The notes under the pieces are model-generated. The model had not been told where the DNA came from. It was given only the letters and a program-made list of their open reading frames with translations, and made no database searches. A program made the translations under genes and the position numbers. 64,000 bases of DNA from Thalassoroseus pseudoceratinae (GTDB lineage: Bacteria > Planctomycetota > Planctomycetia > Planctomycetales > Planctomycetaceae). The stretch spans positions 1 through 64,000 of the forward strand of contig NZ_JAALXT010000002.1 of assembly GCF_011634775.1 (NCBI RefSeq). Reading direction: 5' to 3'. The first letter of the stretch is position 1. Each line of letters starts with the position of its first letter. Shown here piece after piece: positions 16,731-26,643 of this stretch.

Positions 16731-18101
16731 TTAGCGGCACATGCTCTGCAGGTCGTACCGGTTGATTTTGTAGTGCAGAGTTCTCACGCTGATGCCGAGA
16801 GCCTTCGCGGTTTGTTCGCGGTGGCAATCATTTTCGACAAGGGCGGACTGGATGGCCTCTTTTTCGGCCAACTCGGTGACTTCCGCCAGAGAGCGTGGTT
16901 TGGCCGAGGGGGCATTCGAGACGGGTATCAAGTCGGTGGGAAGGTCAGCCGGCGAAATGACATCATCGGCAACGGTGACGACCAATCGCTCGATGACATT
17001 GCGAAGTTGACGGATATTGCCTGGCCAGTTCGCGGAGACGAAAATTTCCATCGCGTTCGGGGCAATCGTCTTTTCTTGTCGACGATGGCGAGTACAGAAA
17101 TGGCTGAGGAAGTGTTGTGCCAACAATGGGATGTCGTCCTGTCGTTGTCGAAGCGGTGGCACGTCAATCGGCACGATGTTGAGCCGATAAAAAAGGTCCT
17201 CGCGAAAGGTTCCGTCTTCCACAAGTTTTTGAATGCTGCGATTGGTCGCTGAAACGATTCGAGCGTCGGATTCGAGTGTTTGCTCGCCACCCACACGAGC
17301 GAACTGACCTGTTTCGAGAACCCGCAATAGATCGACCTGACTCTTGGACGGAATCTCGGTGATCTCATCGAGAAAGAGCGTGCCGTTCTTGGCGACTTCA
17401 AAGCAGCCGGGTTTTTGACGCGAGGCACCTGTGAACGAACCTTTTTCGTGACCAAACAACTCGCTTTCCAGCAGAGATTCCGGAAGTGCTCCGAGATTCA
17501 CCGCAACGAACGGGCCTGCGGATCGGGTGCTAAGGTCGTGGATGGCCCGAGCGATCAACTCCTTCCCGGTGCCGCTTTCGCCTTGGATGAGCACGGTGGC
17601 ATCGGTGTCCGCCACTTGTCGAACTTGAGTCAGCACGTCCTTGAGTGCCCGGCAGTTGCCAACAATACCGGAGACTTCGCCGACTTCCGCGAGCTTGCCT
17701 TTCAGCTGTCGGTTCTCGGCCTGAAGTTGGTGATGTTCTCGGGCTTTGGCGACCTGTTGCCGGATGAGATTTAGGTCAACAGGTTTTGTGATGAAGTCGA
17801 AAGCTCCCCGACGCATCGCGTCGACGGCTGTTTCGACGGTGCCGTGAGCTGTAATCACAATGGCCGTTGTGCCGGGTTGGCGTTGCTGGACGAGCGAGAC
17901 GAGTTCCAGTCCATCGCGATCACCGGGGAGTCGGACATCTGCGATGACAAGTTGGAAGTTTCCGCTGTCGAACTTGTCGAGAGCTTCGTTGACCGTCCCA
18001 GCCGTTTCGATACGGTTCGCTTCCCGCTTGAGACCTTTGGCCAAGCCGGAGCGGATGTTGGGTTCGTCGTCGACAACGAGAATGTGGAATTCGTCATCCA
18101 T
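16731..18101 (-). CDS. NtrC-family sigma-54-dependent response regulator
   Basis: The 456-residue protein has a receiver domain (1-120; VVDDEPN acidic pocket, phospho-Asp D55 in VIADVRLPG, Lys in TKPVDLN), an AAA+ domain (about 140-370; GESGTGKE Walker A, GSFTGA sigma-54 contact loop, LFLDEI Walker B), and a Fis-type DNA-binding helix-turn-helix at the end (REQTAKALGISVRTLHYKI). It activates sigma-54 promoters when phosphorylated. The gene starts seven bases after the kinase gene stop, so the two form an operon. No clear -24/-12 promoter was found in the window, so its targets are unknown; the carbonic anhydrase gene upstream in the same direction is a candidate neighbour. Confidence 0.95.
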   Translation of the reverse strand: MDDEFHILVVDDEPNIRSGLAKGLKREANRIETAGTVNEALDKFDSGNFQLVIADVRLPGDRDGLELVSLVQQRQPGTTAIVITAHGTVETAVDAMRRGAFDFITKPVDLNLIRQQVAKAREHHQLQAENRQLKGKLAEVGEVSGIVGNCRALKDVLTQVRQVADTDATVLIQGESGTGKELIARAIHDLSTRSAGPFVAVNLGALPESLLESELFGHEKGSFTGASRQKPGCFEVAKNGTLFLDEITEIPSKSQVDLLRVLETGQFARVGGEQTLESDARIVSATNRSIQKLVEDGTFREDLFYRLNIVPIDVPPLRQRQDDIPLLAQHFLSHFCTRHRRQEKTIAPNAMEIFVSANWPGNIRQLRNVIERLVVTVADDVISPADLPTDLIPVSNAPSAKPRSLAEVTELAEKEAIQSALVENDCHREQTAKALGISVRTLHYKINRYDLQSMCR

Positions 18102-18107
18102 ACCGTG

Positions 18108-19478
18108 CTATCCAGATTGCTCGGTCTTCGCGGGTTGAATGGGGAGAACCATTTCAAACGTTGTCCCGTTGCGCGAAGACCGAAATGTCAGGTTGCCCTC
18201 GTGTTGCCGCATGATTTTGTCACACATGGCGAGCCCTAACCCGGTTCCGGAACCTTTGGTGGTAAAGTAGGCGTCGAACACTTTGTCATGGAGTTCGTCA
18301 GGAATACCGTTGCCGGAGTCCGTCACTTCGACTCGTGCCGTTTCGCCAGATCGAGCAACGTTGATTGAGACGAGACCGCCATGGGGCATCGCTTCCAGTG
18401 CGTTGAGCAGCAAGTTCAGCAAGACCTGTTCCAATCGAGTTCGGTCGGCGACGATTTCCTGTAATTCCGGGGTCGCGATTTGGACATCAAGTGAAACGTG
18501 TTGCTGTTGGGCTGTCGGGCGAACCAACTCGACCTGTCTTTGGACGAGTTCCGGCAAATCGACCGGTCCGAGATTCAGTCGGTCGATTGAGGCAAAATCA
18601 CGGAAGCCTTCCAGTACATTTCCGATTCGCGAAACCTCGGTTTTGATCACGCTAAGCATGTGTAGGGATTCGTCGGGTGTGTCGTCATTTTCGATTTCTT
18701 CCTCAAGCAATTGCACGTGCAGCGAGAGTGCCGCAAGCGGATTCTTGATCTCATGGTGGAGACCAGCTGCCAGTGGCCGGAGTTCGATAAAACGCTCCAT
18801 CCGACTCATGCGATCTTCGATGAGCAGACGTTCGGTAACATCGCGAAGCTGCAAAACATTGCCGATCGCTTGGTCTTCGTGATCCGTTAGCGATTGGCAA
18901 AAAGCACGAAGCGTCCGCGTCGAACCGTTCGCGTTGACGATGAAGTCACGTGTCATGGCGACGTTCTGCTCGATTCGCCATTCCCGGCGGAAATCTTCGA
19001 GTGGGACCTTGTCTGATAGGTTTGTGAGTGGACGACCGACACACTCTTCCGGTGGATTCAGCAGTTCCAGTCCGCGTCGGTTGATGCTGGTCACGTTGCC
19101 GTTGGCGTCGGTGGTGATGACTGCCTGATCCATGCTGCTGATGATATCGCCGGCGAGATTTTTGAGGTCTCGCAGCGATTCCTGTGATGAGCGGTATGCT
19201 CGCCACAGCAGAACGACAGCAATTCCAGTGACGACCAAATTCAGCACCACGAGCATGGAGAGCCGAAACTGCCAACGAAGTTCGCCAGCAAGGACCTCTG
19301 CTGACTCAGTGGCATCTTCGGGCAATTGACGGATGAGTTCGTCCACGATTTCCTGCTCGCGGAGGAAATCGATCATCACCCAAATGGTAACGCCTAAGGC
19401 AGCGGCACTCATCAGCAGCAGGCCGATGATGGCTAGCCGATAGTACTTTCCCGTCTCTTTAGAATGAACTCGAAACAT
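18108..19478 (-). CDS. Membrane sensor histidine kinase (NtrB/ZraS type)
   Basis: The 456-residue kinase has two membrane helices (about 13-37 and 71-93) enclosing a short periplasmic loop of about 33 residues, then a PAS domain (about 105-215), a HisKA helix with GLHHEIKNPLAAL (phospho-His H242) and an HATPase domain with N box (LLNLLLNALEAM), G1 (VTDSGNGIP) and G2 (GSGTGLGLAM) motifs. It should autophosphorylate and pass phosphate to the adjacent NtrC-type regulator. The short periplasmic loop suggests the signal is read in the PAS domain or the membrane. It lies 130 bases downstream of the carbonic anhydrase gene in the same direction. Confidence 0.95.
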   Translation of the reverse strand: MFRVHSKETGKYYRLAIIGLLLMSAAALGVTIWVMIDFLREQEIVDELIRQLPEDATESAEVLAGELRWQFRLSMLVVLNLVVTGIAVVLLWRAYRSSQESLRDLKNLAGDIISSMDQAVITTDANGNVTSINRRGLELLNPPEECVGRPLTNLSDKVPLEDFRREWRIEQNVAMTRDFIVNANGSTRTLRAFCQSLTDHEDQAIGNVLQLRDVTERLLIEDRMSRMERFIELRPLAAGLHHEIKNPLAALSLHVQLLEEEIENDDTPDESLHMLSVIKTEVSRIGNVLEGFRDFASIDRLNLGPVDLPELVQRQVELVRPTAQQQHVSLDVQIATPELQEIVADRTRLEQVLLNLLLNALEAMPHGGLVSINVARSGETARVEVTDSGNGIPDELHDKVFDAYFTTKGSGTGLGLAMCDKIMRQHEGNLTFRSSRNGTTFEMVLPIQPAKTEQSG

Positions 19479-19608
19479 GCCCCTGGTCCGACAACGCGAT
19501 GAAAGCCCACGGGACGCGATTGCTCCGCCCGCGGCGACTCGTCACTCATCGACGTGTCGCCCATGGGCGGTCATCGTCAGAAGCTCACTCCTTGCGACCG
19601 AATTGGCG

Positions 19609-20271
19609 TTAAATCGGTGGGAGCGAACGGCTACTCGGCGCCACTGGCTCAAAGTCTTCAATTGGTAGAAACGCATTCTCTTCCGGATTGTAACCGAAGA
19701 CGTCGCCGGTCTCGAATTTGTAGACCCAGCCGTGCAATTTGAGATCCCCTCGACTGATCGCGGCGGCAACCGAAGGGTGAGTCCTGAGGTTTTCGAGTTG
19801 AACGAGCACATTCTCCTCAATGGTCAGGGTGAGTCGCTCGGCGGGGTCCGTCAGGTGTGTGTAGTTCTCATCGACGATCCGACGTGTCGCTTCGGCGTGC
19901 TTTAGGTAAGCTTTGACGGCCGGCATTTTGTCGAGGGAATCAAGGTCGAGAAGGCCACCCATTGCTCCACAGTGGGAATGGCCACAGATGATAATATCCT
20001 TGATCCCGAGAGCTACGACGGCGTATTCGATTGTGCACGCCTCGCCTGCAAAAACACTGCCGTAGGGTGGCACGATGTTTCCGGCGGTTCGTTGAATGAA
20101 AAGTTCCCCTGGTTTCGTCTGCGTCAGAAGGTTGGGGTCGATTCGGGAATCCGAACAGGTGATAAACAATGCCAGCGGGTTTTGGCCCTCCGCTAGCGTC
20201 TCGAACAGTTTTTGGTCCTGGCTAAATGATTCCGATTTGAATTTGTGGATTCCGTCGACAAGTTTCTGCAT
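19609..20271 (-). CDS. Beta-class carbonic anhydrase
   Basis: The 220-residue enzyme begins [12 protein letters not shown] (AGGAA nine bases upstream); the frame is open for 59 more codons upstream but those residues do not belong to the family. Zinc ligands are C39, H98 and C101, with the D41/R43 dyad in TCSDSRIDP and the HSHCGAM loop, at the spacing of E. coli Can. It interconverts CO2 and bicarbonate in the cytoplasm. The gene is divergent from the DAB/SulP operon across 440 bases and is followed by the NtrBC pair, so it is placed to supply or balance the same bicarbonate pool. A cytoplasmic enzyme of this class would dissipate a bicarbonate gradient if co-expressed with a DIC pump, so opposite regulation would make sense. 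Confidence 0.94.
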   Translation of the reverse strand: MQKLVDGIHKFKSESFSQDQKLFETLAEGQNPLALFITCSDSRIDPNLLTQTKPGELFIQRTAGNIVPPYGSVFAGEACTIEYAVVALGIKDIIICGHSHCGAMGGLLDLDSLDKMPAVKAYLKHAEATRRIVDENYTHLTDPAERLTLTIEENVLVQLENLRTHPSVAAAISRGDLKLHGWVYKFETGDVFGYNPEENAFLPIEDFEPVAPSSRSLPPI

Positions 20272-20711
20272 GGGATTAATTCCTGTAGTCAGTGCGTCTA
20301 GACCGTATGACGGTCTTTTGTGCCTGCGGTGAATACGAATTAGCCTTTGTCTCTTGGCCTCCACGGGACATGGCCCGCTACGATCGAAAGTCAACCGCGT
20401 GAGCGGGTGCAGTTTGTTGCACTTGGTCTGCAAGAAATTGCACGTCAATGACGGCCCGATTGTAACTTTTCAGAATCATCTTCGCTGCGCCCTCGTCCAC
20501 ACAGGACGAAAATGTCCAAGATTCCCAGCGAACATCGGGGAATCCCCGGGAAACATTCTTGTACGTGCGACGGTCGGATGAACCGCTCATGGCGTTTGGC
20601 ATGCGGCTTGCGACTGGTCCGTGAAAGCCCTTCCGATACGTACACCGGCACGGCCAAGGCTCGGCATGAATCGCCAATTCCCAATACCTCGAACAGCGAC
20701 AGGTCCCCACC
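20272..20711. other. Divergent control region between carbonic anhydrase and DAB operon
   Basis: No gene is supported. A short palindrome with loop lies at 20300-20316 (listed separately) and a CGGGG-AAT-CCCCG hairpin at 20536-20548. I could not identify clear -35/-10 or -24/-12 elements by eye. Confidence 0.4.
20300..20316. promoter_or_regulatory. Palindrome AGACCG-TATGA-CGGTCT in carbonic anhydrase leader
   Basis: Six perfectly paired bases on each side of a five-base loop, 29 bases upstream of the carbonic anhydrase ATG. On the plus strand it is followed by TTT, so it resembles a short terminator for any plus-strand transcript, or an operator for the divergent promoters. Confidence 0.4.
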
Positions 20712-23700
20712 GTGCCGACCTTAGAAATCGAAGACGATTCGCTCTCCTCATGCCACCCCACCACGATGTCCCTGCGAGAGACCGTCGAACATGCAGCCCA
20801 TTTTCTGCCGGCTCAAGGGCCGATTGAGGTTTTTGTTCATCACAACACGCTGCATGCCATTGAAGAGAAACCGTTCCATTCCGCGGTAAAAGCGGGTTTG
20901 GCGCGATACGGAGCGGAACCGTATTTTTCCGAGCAGAAGTATCGTGATTTGTGTTCCACCGGTCGGATCACCGACGAAGACTTAGAAGCAGTCCTCCAGG
21001 AAGATCTCGGTGAGTGGGCGAGCGAGCAGATCAATCAACTCGGAACGCGGTGCGAAATCCGTTATGCCATGCTTCGGCATCCCATGCATGTCGGACCCGA
21101 TGCGGAATTGCGGTGGGTTGTCGCAGAGACAGACGCCCTCCAACGATTTCGAGATCAGACCACTGAAATCAATCGCTCCCGTATCGTGTCTGCTGCCAAA
21201 AAGTTGATGGAAGAAACCGACCGCACATCGGAATTCATCAATGGACTGGCCCAAAAGTTCGGTACTCACTCCGACAGTTGGTCCCAAGCGACATGGGAGT
21301 CCTTCTCGTTGCATCTGCTTTGGCGGATTTGTTTGGGCGGTGTATGTTCATCGACGTCGACAAGTCCGCCGACTTCGTACGTTCGGCCGCGAGATTTGCT
21401 GCTTCATGTCACCGGACAAGACATCGACCGCAACGTCCATGACCTGCTGATTCGTTTCTGTGCCGCCTATGTGGATCAGGGATATTCGGACTGGCATTTG
21501 CCCAACCGTGATCAAGGATTCTTCGAAGCGTTTGTCACGTTGTATTCCGGCAAGAGCCGGGGGCTCGATCGCTGGTTGAAACGGTTGCCGGCGGAGTTGT
21601 CGTCTCTCCGCGAAAGCCATGCGACAGCAGAGGACGTGATCGAGGCGTCACTTCGCGAGCTGGGAGTCGCTGAGTTCGATCGAGAAGAGTTCATCACCCA
21701 ATCGCTGCTGGCGTTGGGTGGTTGGGCTGGGATCATTCGGCAGTTGGAATCGGGGGTAGATTGGGTGGTGCATCCGATTCCGCAGGGCTCATTGATCGGC
21801 ATGCTGGCCGTCCAATTGCTCTTGGAAAAACATGCGATCCGGAACCTGGGTGCGGATGCGTTTGGCGAATCGGATTCGATTCAGCGGATCATCGAGTCCG
21901 CGCAACGAAGGCTCGATAATCCTGTTCCGCTGAGTCGCGAGCGAGCCGCGGTCTTGTTGTTCCAGGTTGCGCAAATGCTGGGATGGACGCCGCTGGAACT
22001 TCGGCAACTCAGCGAGACAGACTGGCGGCAACTTGCCGAGGAAGTTGAGGGTTTCGGTGGTCTTGAACGTCGTCGCATTTTCCACGAAGCGTACGAACGC
22101 AAGTATCATCACGCGGCTTTGAATGCGTTCTCGAAGCATGCGAAGTCGCGGAGAAAGACCGCGGAACCTTGGGGAGACCGCCCGGCTTTTCAAATTGTTA
22201 CTTGCATCGACGACCGTGAGGAATCGTTTCGTCGGCATCTCGAGGAGGTCCAACCACGATGCGAAACCTTCGGCGCGGCCGGATTTTTTGCCGTGGCGAT
22301 GTACTATCGTGGCGCGGCGGATGGTTTCTATAAGCCACTGTGTCCGGGGGTGATCACACCGGATCATTACGTACAGGAAGATGTGGGCTACACGTTTGAA
22401 GGGATTCACCGAGAGCGTGCGGAGTTGCGTCGTCGACTTGGTCGCGTCAGCCATTTGTTTCACACACGCAGCCGAACGTTTCTTGGTGGAATGTTCGCAG
22501 GCATCGTGGGTTCGCTGGCGACGGCACCGCTTGTCGCCAGAGTCTTGTTTCCCCACTTGACGGCACGCATCCGCCGCCGGTTCGGTTCACTGTTGCAGCC
22601 ACCGCCCGTGACCCATTTACAACTCGAACGCTACGCGGACGAACCAGGCCCCGACAACGGCCACATCGGGTATTCGATTGATGAGATGGCGGGCGTTGTT
22701 CTGCGGTTGTTGCAAGACATTGGGTTGACGAACTCCCAGGATTTTTCGCGTTTGTTCATCGTCTGCGGGCATGGCTCATCCAGCTTGAACAACCCGCATG
22801 AGTCCGCGTACTGCTGTGGTGCGTGTGCGGGAAAACGCGGAGGACCGAACGCTCGCGCCTTCGCCGAAATGGCGAATGACTGGCGTGTTCGAGCACTCGT
22901 TGCCGAGCGGGGTGTGGTGATTCCCGAAGACACGACGTTCATCGGTGCCTATCACAACACCTGCGACGATTCTGTTGTGTTCTACGATCTGGACCAACTG
23001 CCATCATCCCACCGCCAAGAGTTCGAGGCCGCTCGATCGTCAATCGAAGAAGCTCGTCGGCGGAATGCTCACGAACGTTGTCGCCGCTTTGTTTCCGCAC
23101 CCTTGGATCTTTCGCCGAAGGAAGCCTTGCGTCACGTCGAGAGCCGCGCACAAGACATTTCTCAAGCCCGACCGGAGTACAACCATGCGACCAATGCCAT
23201 GTGCGTTGTTGGGCGTCGTGATTGGTCTCGCGGGTTGTTTCTCGACCGACGAGCGTTCCTCACATCTTACGACCCGAACCAGGACGACGAAGATCACACG
23301 ATCTTGCTTCGCATTCTGTCGGCTGCGATCCCGGTTTGTGCGGGGATCAATCTTGAATATTACTTCTCTTGCGTCGACTACACGAATTACGGGTCGGGCT
23401 CCAAACTTCCGCATAACATCGTGTCGTTACTCGGAGTCATGGAAGGCACCTCCAGCGATTTGCGAACGGGACTCTATCAACAGATGGTGGAGATTCACGA
23501 ACCGTTGCGGATATTGTTCCTGATCGAAACGACACCCGACGCAATGCTTTCGATCATCGAGCGGAACGAGGGAATCGCGAAGTTGTGCCGCGGTGGTTGG
23601 TCGCATCTGGCGGTCATCGACACGGAAACATCGCAGATTCAAGTTTTTCGTGACGGAATTTTCGAGCCATTCAACCCCGACGACAGCCAACTGGCACAGG

Positions 23701-23783
23701 TTTCTTCTTCACTGGACTGCTACCAGGGCCAACGCGATCACTTGCCGTTCTATTCGATTGCCGAAACGGAGGTGTCGCCATGA
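20712..23783 (+). CDS. dabA: DabA (DUF2309/UPF0753) inorganic carbon transporter subunit
   Basis: The 1023-residue protein is the carbonic-anhydrase-like subunit of the DAB dissolved inorganic carbon complex. [14 protein letters not shown] near residue 43 is typical of the family. The putative zinc site matches characterised DabA: C498 and D500 in [11 protein letters not shown]687 in [16 protein letters not shown], and C702 in CCGACAG, with the same 15-residue His-Cys spacing. Near the C-terminus FFLIETTP-like and SLLGVMEG segments are also conserved. DabA is thought to hydrate CO2 vectorially, driven by the ion gradient passed through its membrane partner. The start is GTG at 20712; an ATG at 20766 is the alternative. 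Its stop overlaps the next start (ATGA at 23780), indicating translational coupling. First gene of a four-gene operon. Confidence 0.93.
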   Translation: MPTLEIEDDSLSSCHPTTMSLRETVEHAAHFLPAQGPIEVFVHHNTLHAIEEKPFHSAVKAGLARYGAEPYFSEQKYRDLCSTGRITDEDLEAVLQEDLGEWASEQINQLGTRCEIRYAMLRHPMHVGPDAELRWVVAETDALQRFRDQTTEINRSRIVSAAKKLMEETDRTSEFINGLAQKFGTHSDSWSQATWESFSLHLLWRICLGGVCSSTSTSPPTSYVRPRDLLLHVTGQDIDRNVHDLLIRFCAAYVDQGYSDWHLPNRDQGFFEAFVTLYSGKSRGLDRWLKRLPAELSSLRESHATAEDVIEASLRELGVAEFDREEFITQSLLALGGWAGIIRQLESGVDWVVHPIPQGSLIGMLAVQLLLEKHAIRNLGADAFGESDSIQRIIESAQRRLDNPVPLSRERAAVLLFQVAQMLGWTPLELRQLSETDWRQLAEEVEGFGGLERRRIFHEAYERKYHHAALNAFSKHAKSRRKTAEPWGDRPAFQIVTCIDDREESFRRHLEEVQPRCETFGAAGFFAVAMYYRGAADGFYKPLCPGVITPDHYVQEDVGYTFEGIHRERAELRRRLGRVSHLFHTRSRTFLGGMFAGIVGSLATAPLVARVLFPHLTARIRRRFGSLLQPPPVTHLQLERYADEPGPDNGHIGYSIDEMAGVVLRLLQDIGLTNSQDFSRLFIVCGHGSSSLNNPHESAYCCGACAGKRGGPNARAFAEMANDWRVRALVAERGVVIPEDTTFIGAYHNTCDDSVVFYDLDQLPSSHRQEFEAARSSIEEARRRNAHERCRRFVSAPLDLSPKEALRHVESRAQDISQARPEYNHATNAMCVVGRRDWSRGLFLDRRAFLTSYDPNQDDEDHTILLRILSAAIPVCAGINLEYYFSCVDYTNYGSGSKLPHNIVSLLGVMEGTSSDLRTGLYQQMVEIHEPLRILFLIETTPDAMLSIIERNEGIAKLCRGGWSHLAVIDTETSQIQVFRDGIFEPFNPDDSQLAQVSSSLDCYQGQRDHLPFYSIAETEVSP

Positions 23784-25168
23784 CTCTCGATTCCGTGATG
23801 GGGGTTCTAGGGATCATCGTCGTCTTGAGCCCGGCTTTGCTTCTGGCTGCATTGGGGTTGCCGCTCCTGTGTGGTTGCAAGTTGAGCGAAGGTGTGCAAG
23901 CCCGCTTGACGAAGGCATCGGTCGGCATCGGCCTTTTGGCATCTGTAGCCATTCTTACTTCGATGCTAGTGACTGGCGTGCGTCACGTTCCCATTGAGCT
24001 GGGCAACTGGGTTGCCATTGAACCGGAACACTTCCATTTTCATTTGAAGTTTGTATTCGATCGTCTATCGGTTCCATTCGCGATATTGTCGTTTGTGCTG
24101 TGCGGCACGGTGGGAGCGTTCGCCTCGGTATACCTCCACCGCGAACAAGGCTACGCAAGATTCTTCCTGCTGTACGCGTTGTTTTTGCTTGGGATGATTG
24201 TGTCATCGCTAGCGGGGACCATTGAAACACTGTTCTTCGGTTGGGAATTGGTCGGGCTATCCTCTGCGCTTCTTGTAGCCTATTTCCACGAACGCCCTGG
24301 ACCGGTGCGGAACGGTCAACGTGTTTGGACAACCTACCGTCTGGCGGATGCCGCGTTTCTTGTGGCTGCACTGACGATGCACCATCTCACTGGGGCCGGA
24401 GATTTTGAAAAACTCGTGGGGTCCGGGGCGTGGCCGGACGGGGTTGCGGAGATCAATTCTTGGTCGGCGTTGGCTGTGGGCGTGCTATTGCTCCTCGCGG
24501 CGGCTGGGAAATCCGGCATGGTTCCATTCTCAGGTTGGTTGCCACGAGCGATGGAAGGGCCAACGCCTTCGAGTGCCGTCTTCTACGGTGCCTTGTCTGT
24601 CCATTTGGGGACCTATCTCCTACTGCGTGTGAGTCCATTGCTCGACGTATCGCTGCCGCTGCGAATCATAGTGATCGTGCTTGGCTTGGTTTCGGCTGTC
24701 ATGGGGACACTGGCTTCGCGTGTGCAAAGCGATGTGAAAAACGCCTTGGCATTCGCCTCGCTGATTCAAGTCGGAATCATCACGGTTGAGATCGGTCTTG
24801 GCCTACGGTACATCGCGTTGATTCACATGATCGGTCATGCCTGCTTGCGAACCCTACAGCTTTTGCGGGCGCCTTCCGTCCTGAAAGATTATCAAATGTT
24901 GGAAGATGCGGTCGGCGAACATCTCGCGGGGGATGCCGTCAACACGGCTCGAACGGCCACCGGCTTTCAACTCTGGCTCTATCGATTTGCTCTGCATCGA
25001 GGTTTTCTCGACGCGTTCTTGGACGACTGGATTGTGCGACCATTTACCGCGGTGTTTCGGTGGTGTGATGGCATGGAACGACGTTGGACAAACCTGCTTT
25101 CCGGTGGACCATCGCGTGAGTCCGATCGGGTTTCGCCTTACAGCGACTCCTTGGAGGACGTGGCCTGA
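23780..25168 (+). CDS. dabB: DabB-like NuoL-family membrane subunit 1
   Basis: The 462-residue polytopic protein belongs to the proton-conducting NuoL/MrpA/DabB family. [24 protein letters not shown] carries the conserved Glu of the TM5-type helix, and [25 protein letters not shown] contains the conserved Lys and the EGPTP segment used in proton transfer by complex I antiporter subunits. About 12 hydrophobic helices are visible. It lacks the long lateral helix extension of NuoL. The gene overlaps dabA by ATGA and the next gene by one base (TGATG). Next to dabA this is the ion-conducting partner that energises CO2 hydration. Assignment as DabB rests on context and family. Confidence 0.9.
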   Translation: MTLDSVMGVLGIIVVLSPALLLAALGLPLLCGCKLSEGVQARLTKASVGIGLLASVAILTSMLVTGVRHVPIELGNWVAIEPEHFHFHLKFVFDRLSVPFAILSFVLCGTVGAFASVYLHREQGYARFFLLYALFLLGMIVSSLAGTIETLFFGWELVGLSSALLVAYFHERPGPVRNGQRVWTTYRLADAAFLVAALTMHHLTGAGDFEKLVGSGAWPDGVAEINSWSALAVGVLLLLAAAGKSGMVPFSGWLPRAMEGPTPSSAVFYGALSVHLGTYLLLRVSPLLDVSLPLRIIVIVLGLVSAVMGTLASRVQSDVKNALAFASLIQVGIITVEIGLGLRYIALIHMIGHACLRTLQLLRAPSVLKDYQMLEDAVGEHLAGDAVNTARTATGFQLWLYRFALHRGFLDAFLDDWIVRPFTAVFRWCDGMERRWTNLLSGGPSRESDRVSPYSDSLEDVA

Positions 25169-26643
25169 TGTCGGAACTTCATCTGCCTTGGCTCGAACTT
25201 TCCGTGCTGTTGCCGTTGGTCGGTGCCGTCTGTGTTTCGTTGCTGAAGAACCGTGATCGAGCGAGAATGGTGTGCACGATTTTGTGTGCGATCACACTCG
25301 CGTTGACGATCGGTGAATGGTTCGATTTCGCGATGCTGGGTTCGTTTGAAGCCCACGATCACTGGGATCTGTTTCAGACAATTTTTCATCGTGACGTGTT
25401 CGTCGTCGATGAACTGAGTGCACCGCTGTTGCCTTTGGGAGCGTTGCTCTATTTGGCGACCGTGATGACAACCTTGCGAACCAAGAGCCATCGCTTTTCG
25501 TTCCATTGGACGCTCGTTTCGGAGTCGATCTTGCTGGCCACGCTCGCGTGTCGTCATCCGTGGTTGATTATCGCTTTGCTCGCCATCGCAACAATTCCGC
25601 CATGGTGGGAACTTCGGCAACGCAAGCAATGCACGCGGGTCTATGTCATACACATGACGTTGTTCGTCGCGTTGCTCGTTGTCGGGCAAGCCCTGGCCGA
25701 TTGGGCGACGACCTCAGCCCTTTTCTCGATCATCGCCGGTGGCCTCTTGACTGCGGGAGCATTGCTTCGCAGTGGAGTTTGCCCGCTTCATTGTTGGATG
25801 ACTGACTTATTCGAGAAAGCCACGTTTGGAACAGCGTTGCTGTTCGTGACTCCCATGACGGGAGTCTACGCAGTGATGCGATTAGTGTTTCCCATTGCTC
25901 CGTCTTGGGCTTTGCAAAGCATCGCAATCTTGTCTCTAGTGACAGCCGTTTACGCGGCCGGCATGGCGTTGGTTCAACGAGATTCCCGACGCTTCTTTTG
26001 CTATCTATTTCTTAGCCATTCCTCGCTGGTGCTCGTCGGGTTGGAAATGGCAACACCGATCGGGCTGGCCGGAGCACTCTGCGTGTGGTTGAGCGTTGGG
26101 ATTTCTTTGCTGGGTTTCGGGCTCGCTTTGCGGAGTGTCGAAGCTCGCACAGGACGGATCACGCTCGATACTTTTCATGGTCTCTACGAGCACACGCCGT
26201 TTCTCGCGGCGATGTTCCTTCTCACCGGATTGGCGTCGATTGGCTTTCCTGGCACAGTGGGATTTATCGGCACGGAACTTCTCGTGGAGGGAGCCGTTGA
26301 GATTTATCCGCTGGTCGGACTGGCGGTGGTTGTTGCCGCCGCGATGAATGGCGTGGCAGTTGTCAAAGCCTACTTTCATGTGTTTACCGGCACACGACAC
26401 TCTTCGACTGTAAAGATGGATTGCCGTCCCGCGGAACGCATCACGATCCTGGTCATGGTGGTTCTGATTGTCGGTGGCGGACTGAATCCTCAGCCGGGTG
26501 TGCAATCACGCTATCATGCGGCCCGTGCGTTGCTTGAGCATCGAAGCGTCGAGCAACCCAATTCTTCTGACCAAACCGACAGAACGCTTTCCCCCCAAAC
26601 CGCTCGTACCTCTGACAAATCCAACCGCAAATGGAAACGATGA
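25168..26643 (+). CDS. Second NuoL/NuoM-like membrane subunit of the DAB locus
   Basis: This 491-residue polytopic protein follows DabB with a one-base overlap. It starts with hydrophobic helices, a [16 protein letters not shown] segment like that of NuoL/M and MrpA N-termini, and about 13 further helices. In the region matching GKSxxxPLHxWLPxAMEGPTP it reads [22 protein letters not shown]: the key Lys is Arg and the EGPTP motif is lost, so its conduction path differs from the canonical one. It keeps the [21 protein letters not shown] segment typical of the antiporter fold. The C-terminus is a soluble polar tail. It probably pairs with the first subunit in the DAB complex. Two NuoL-like subunits beside one DabA is the notable feature. 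Confidence 0.85.
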   Translation: MSELHLPWLELSVLLPLVGAVCVSLLKNRDRARMVCTILCAITLALTIGEWFDFAMLGSFEAHDHWDLFQTIFHRDVFVVDELSAPLLPLGALLYLATVMTTLRTKSHRFSFHWTLVSESILLATLACRHPWLIIALLAIATIPPWWELRQRKQCTRVYVIHMTLFVALLVVGQALADWATTSALFSIIAGGLLTAGALLRSGVCPLHCWMTDLFEKATFGTALLFVTPMTGVYAVMRLVFPIAPSWALQSIAILSLVTAVYAAGMALVQRDSRRFFCYLFLSHSSLVLVGLEMATPIGLAGALCVWLSVGISLLGFGLALRSVEARTGRITLDTFHGLYEHTPFLAAMFLLTGLASIGFPGTVGFIGTELLVEGAVEIYPLVGLAVVVAAAMNGVAVVKAYFHVFTGTRHSSTVKMDCRPAERITILVMVVLIVGGGLNPQPGVQSRYHAARALLEHRSVEQPNSSDQTDRTLSPQTARTSDKSNRKWKR

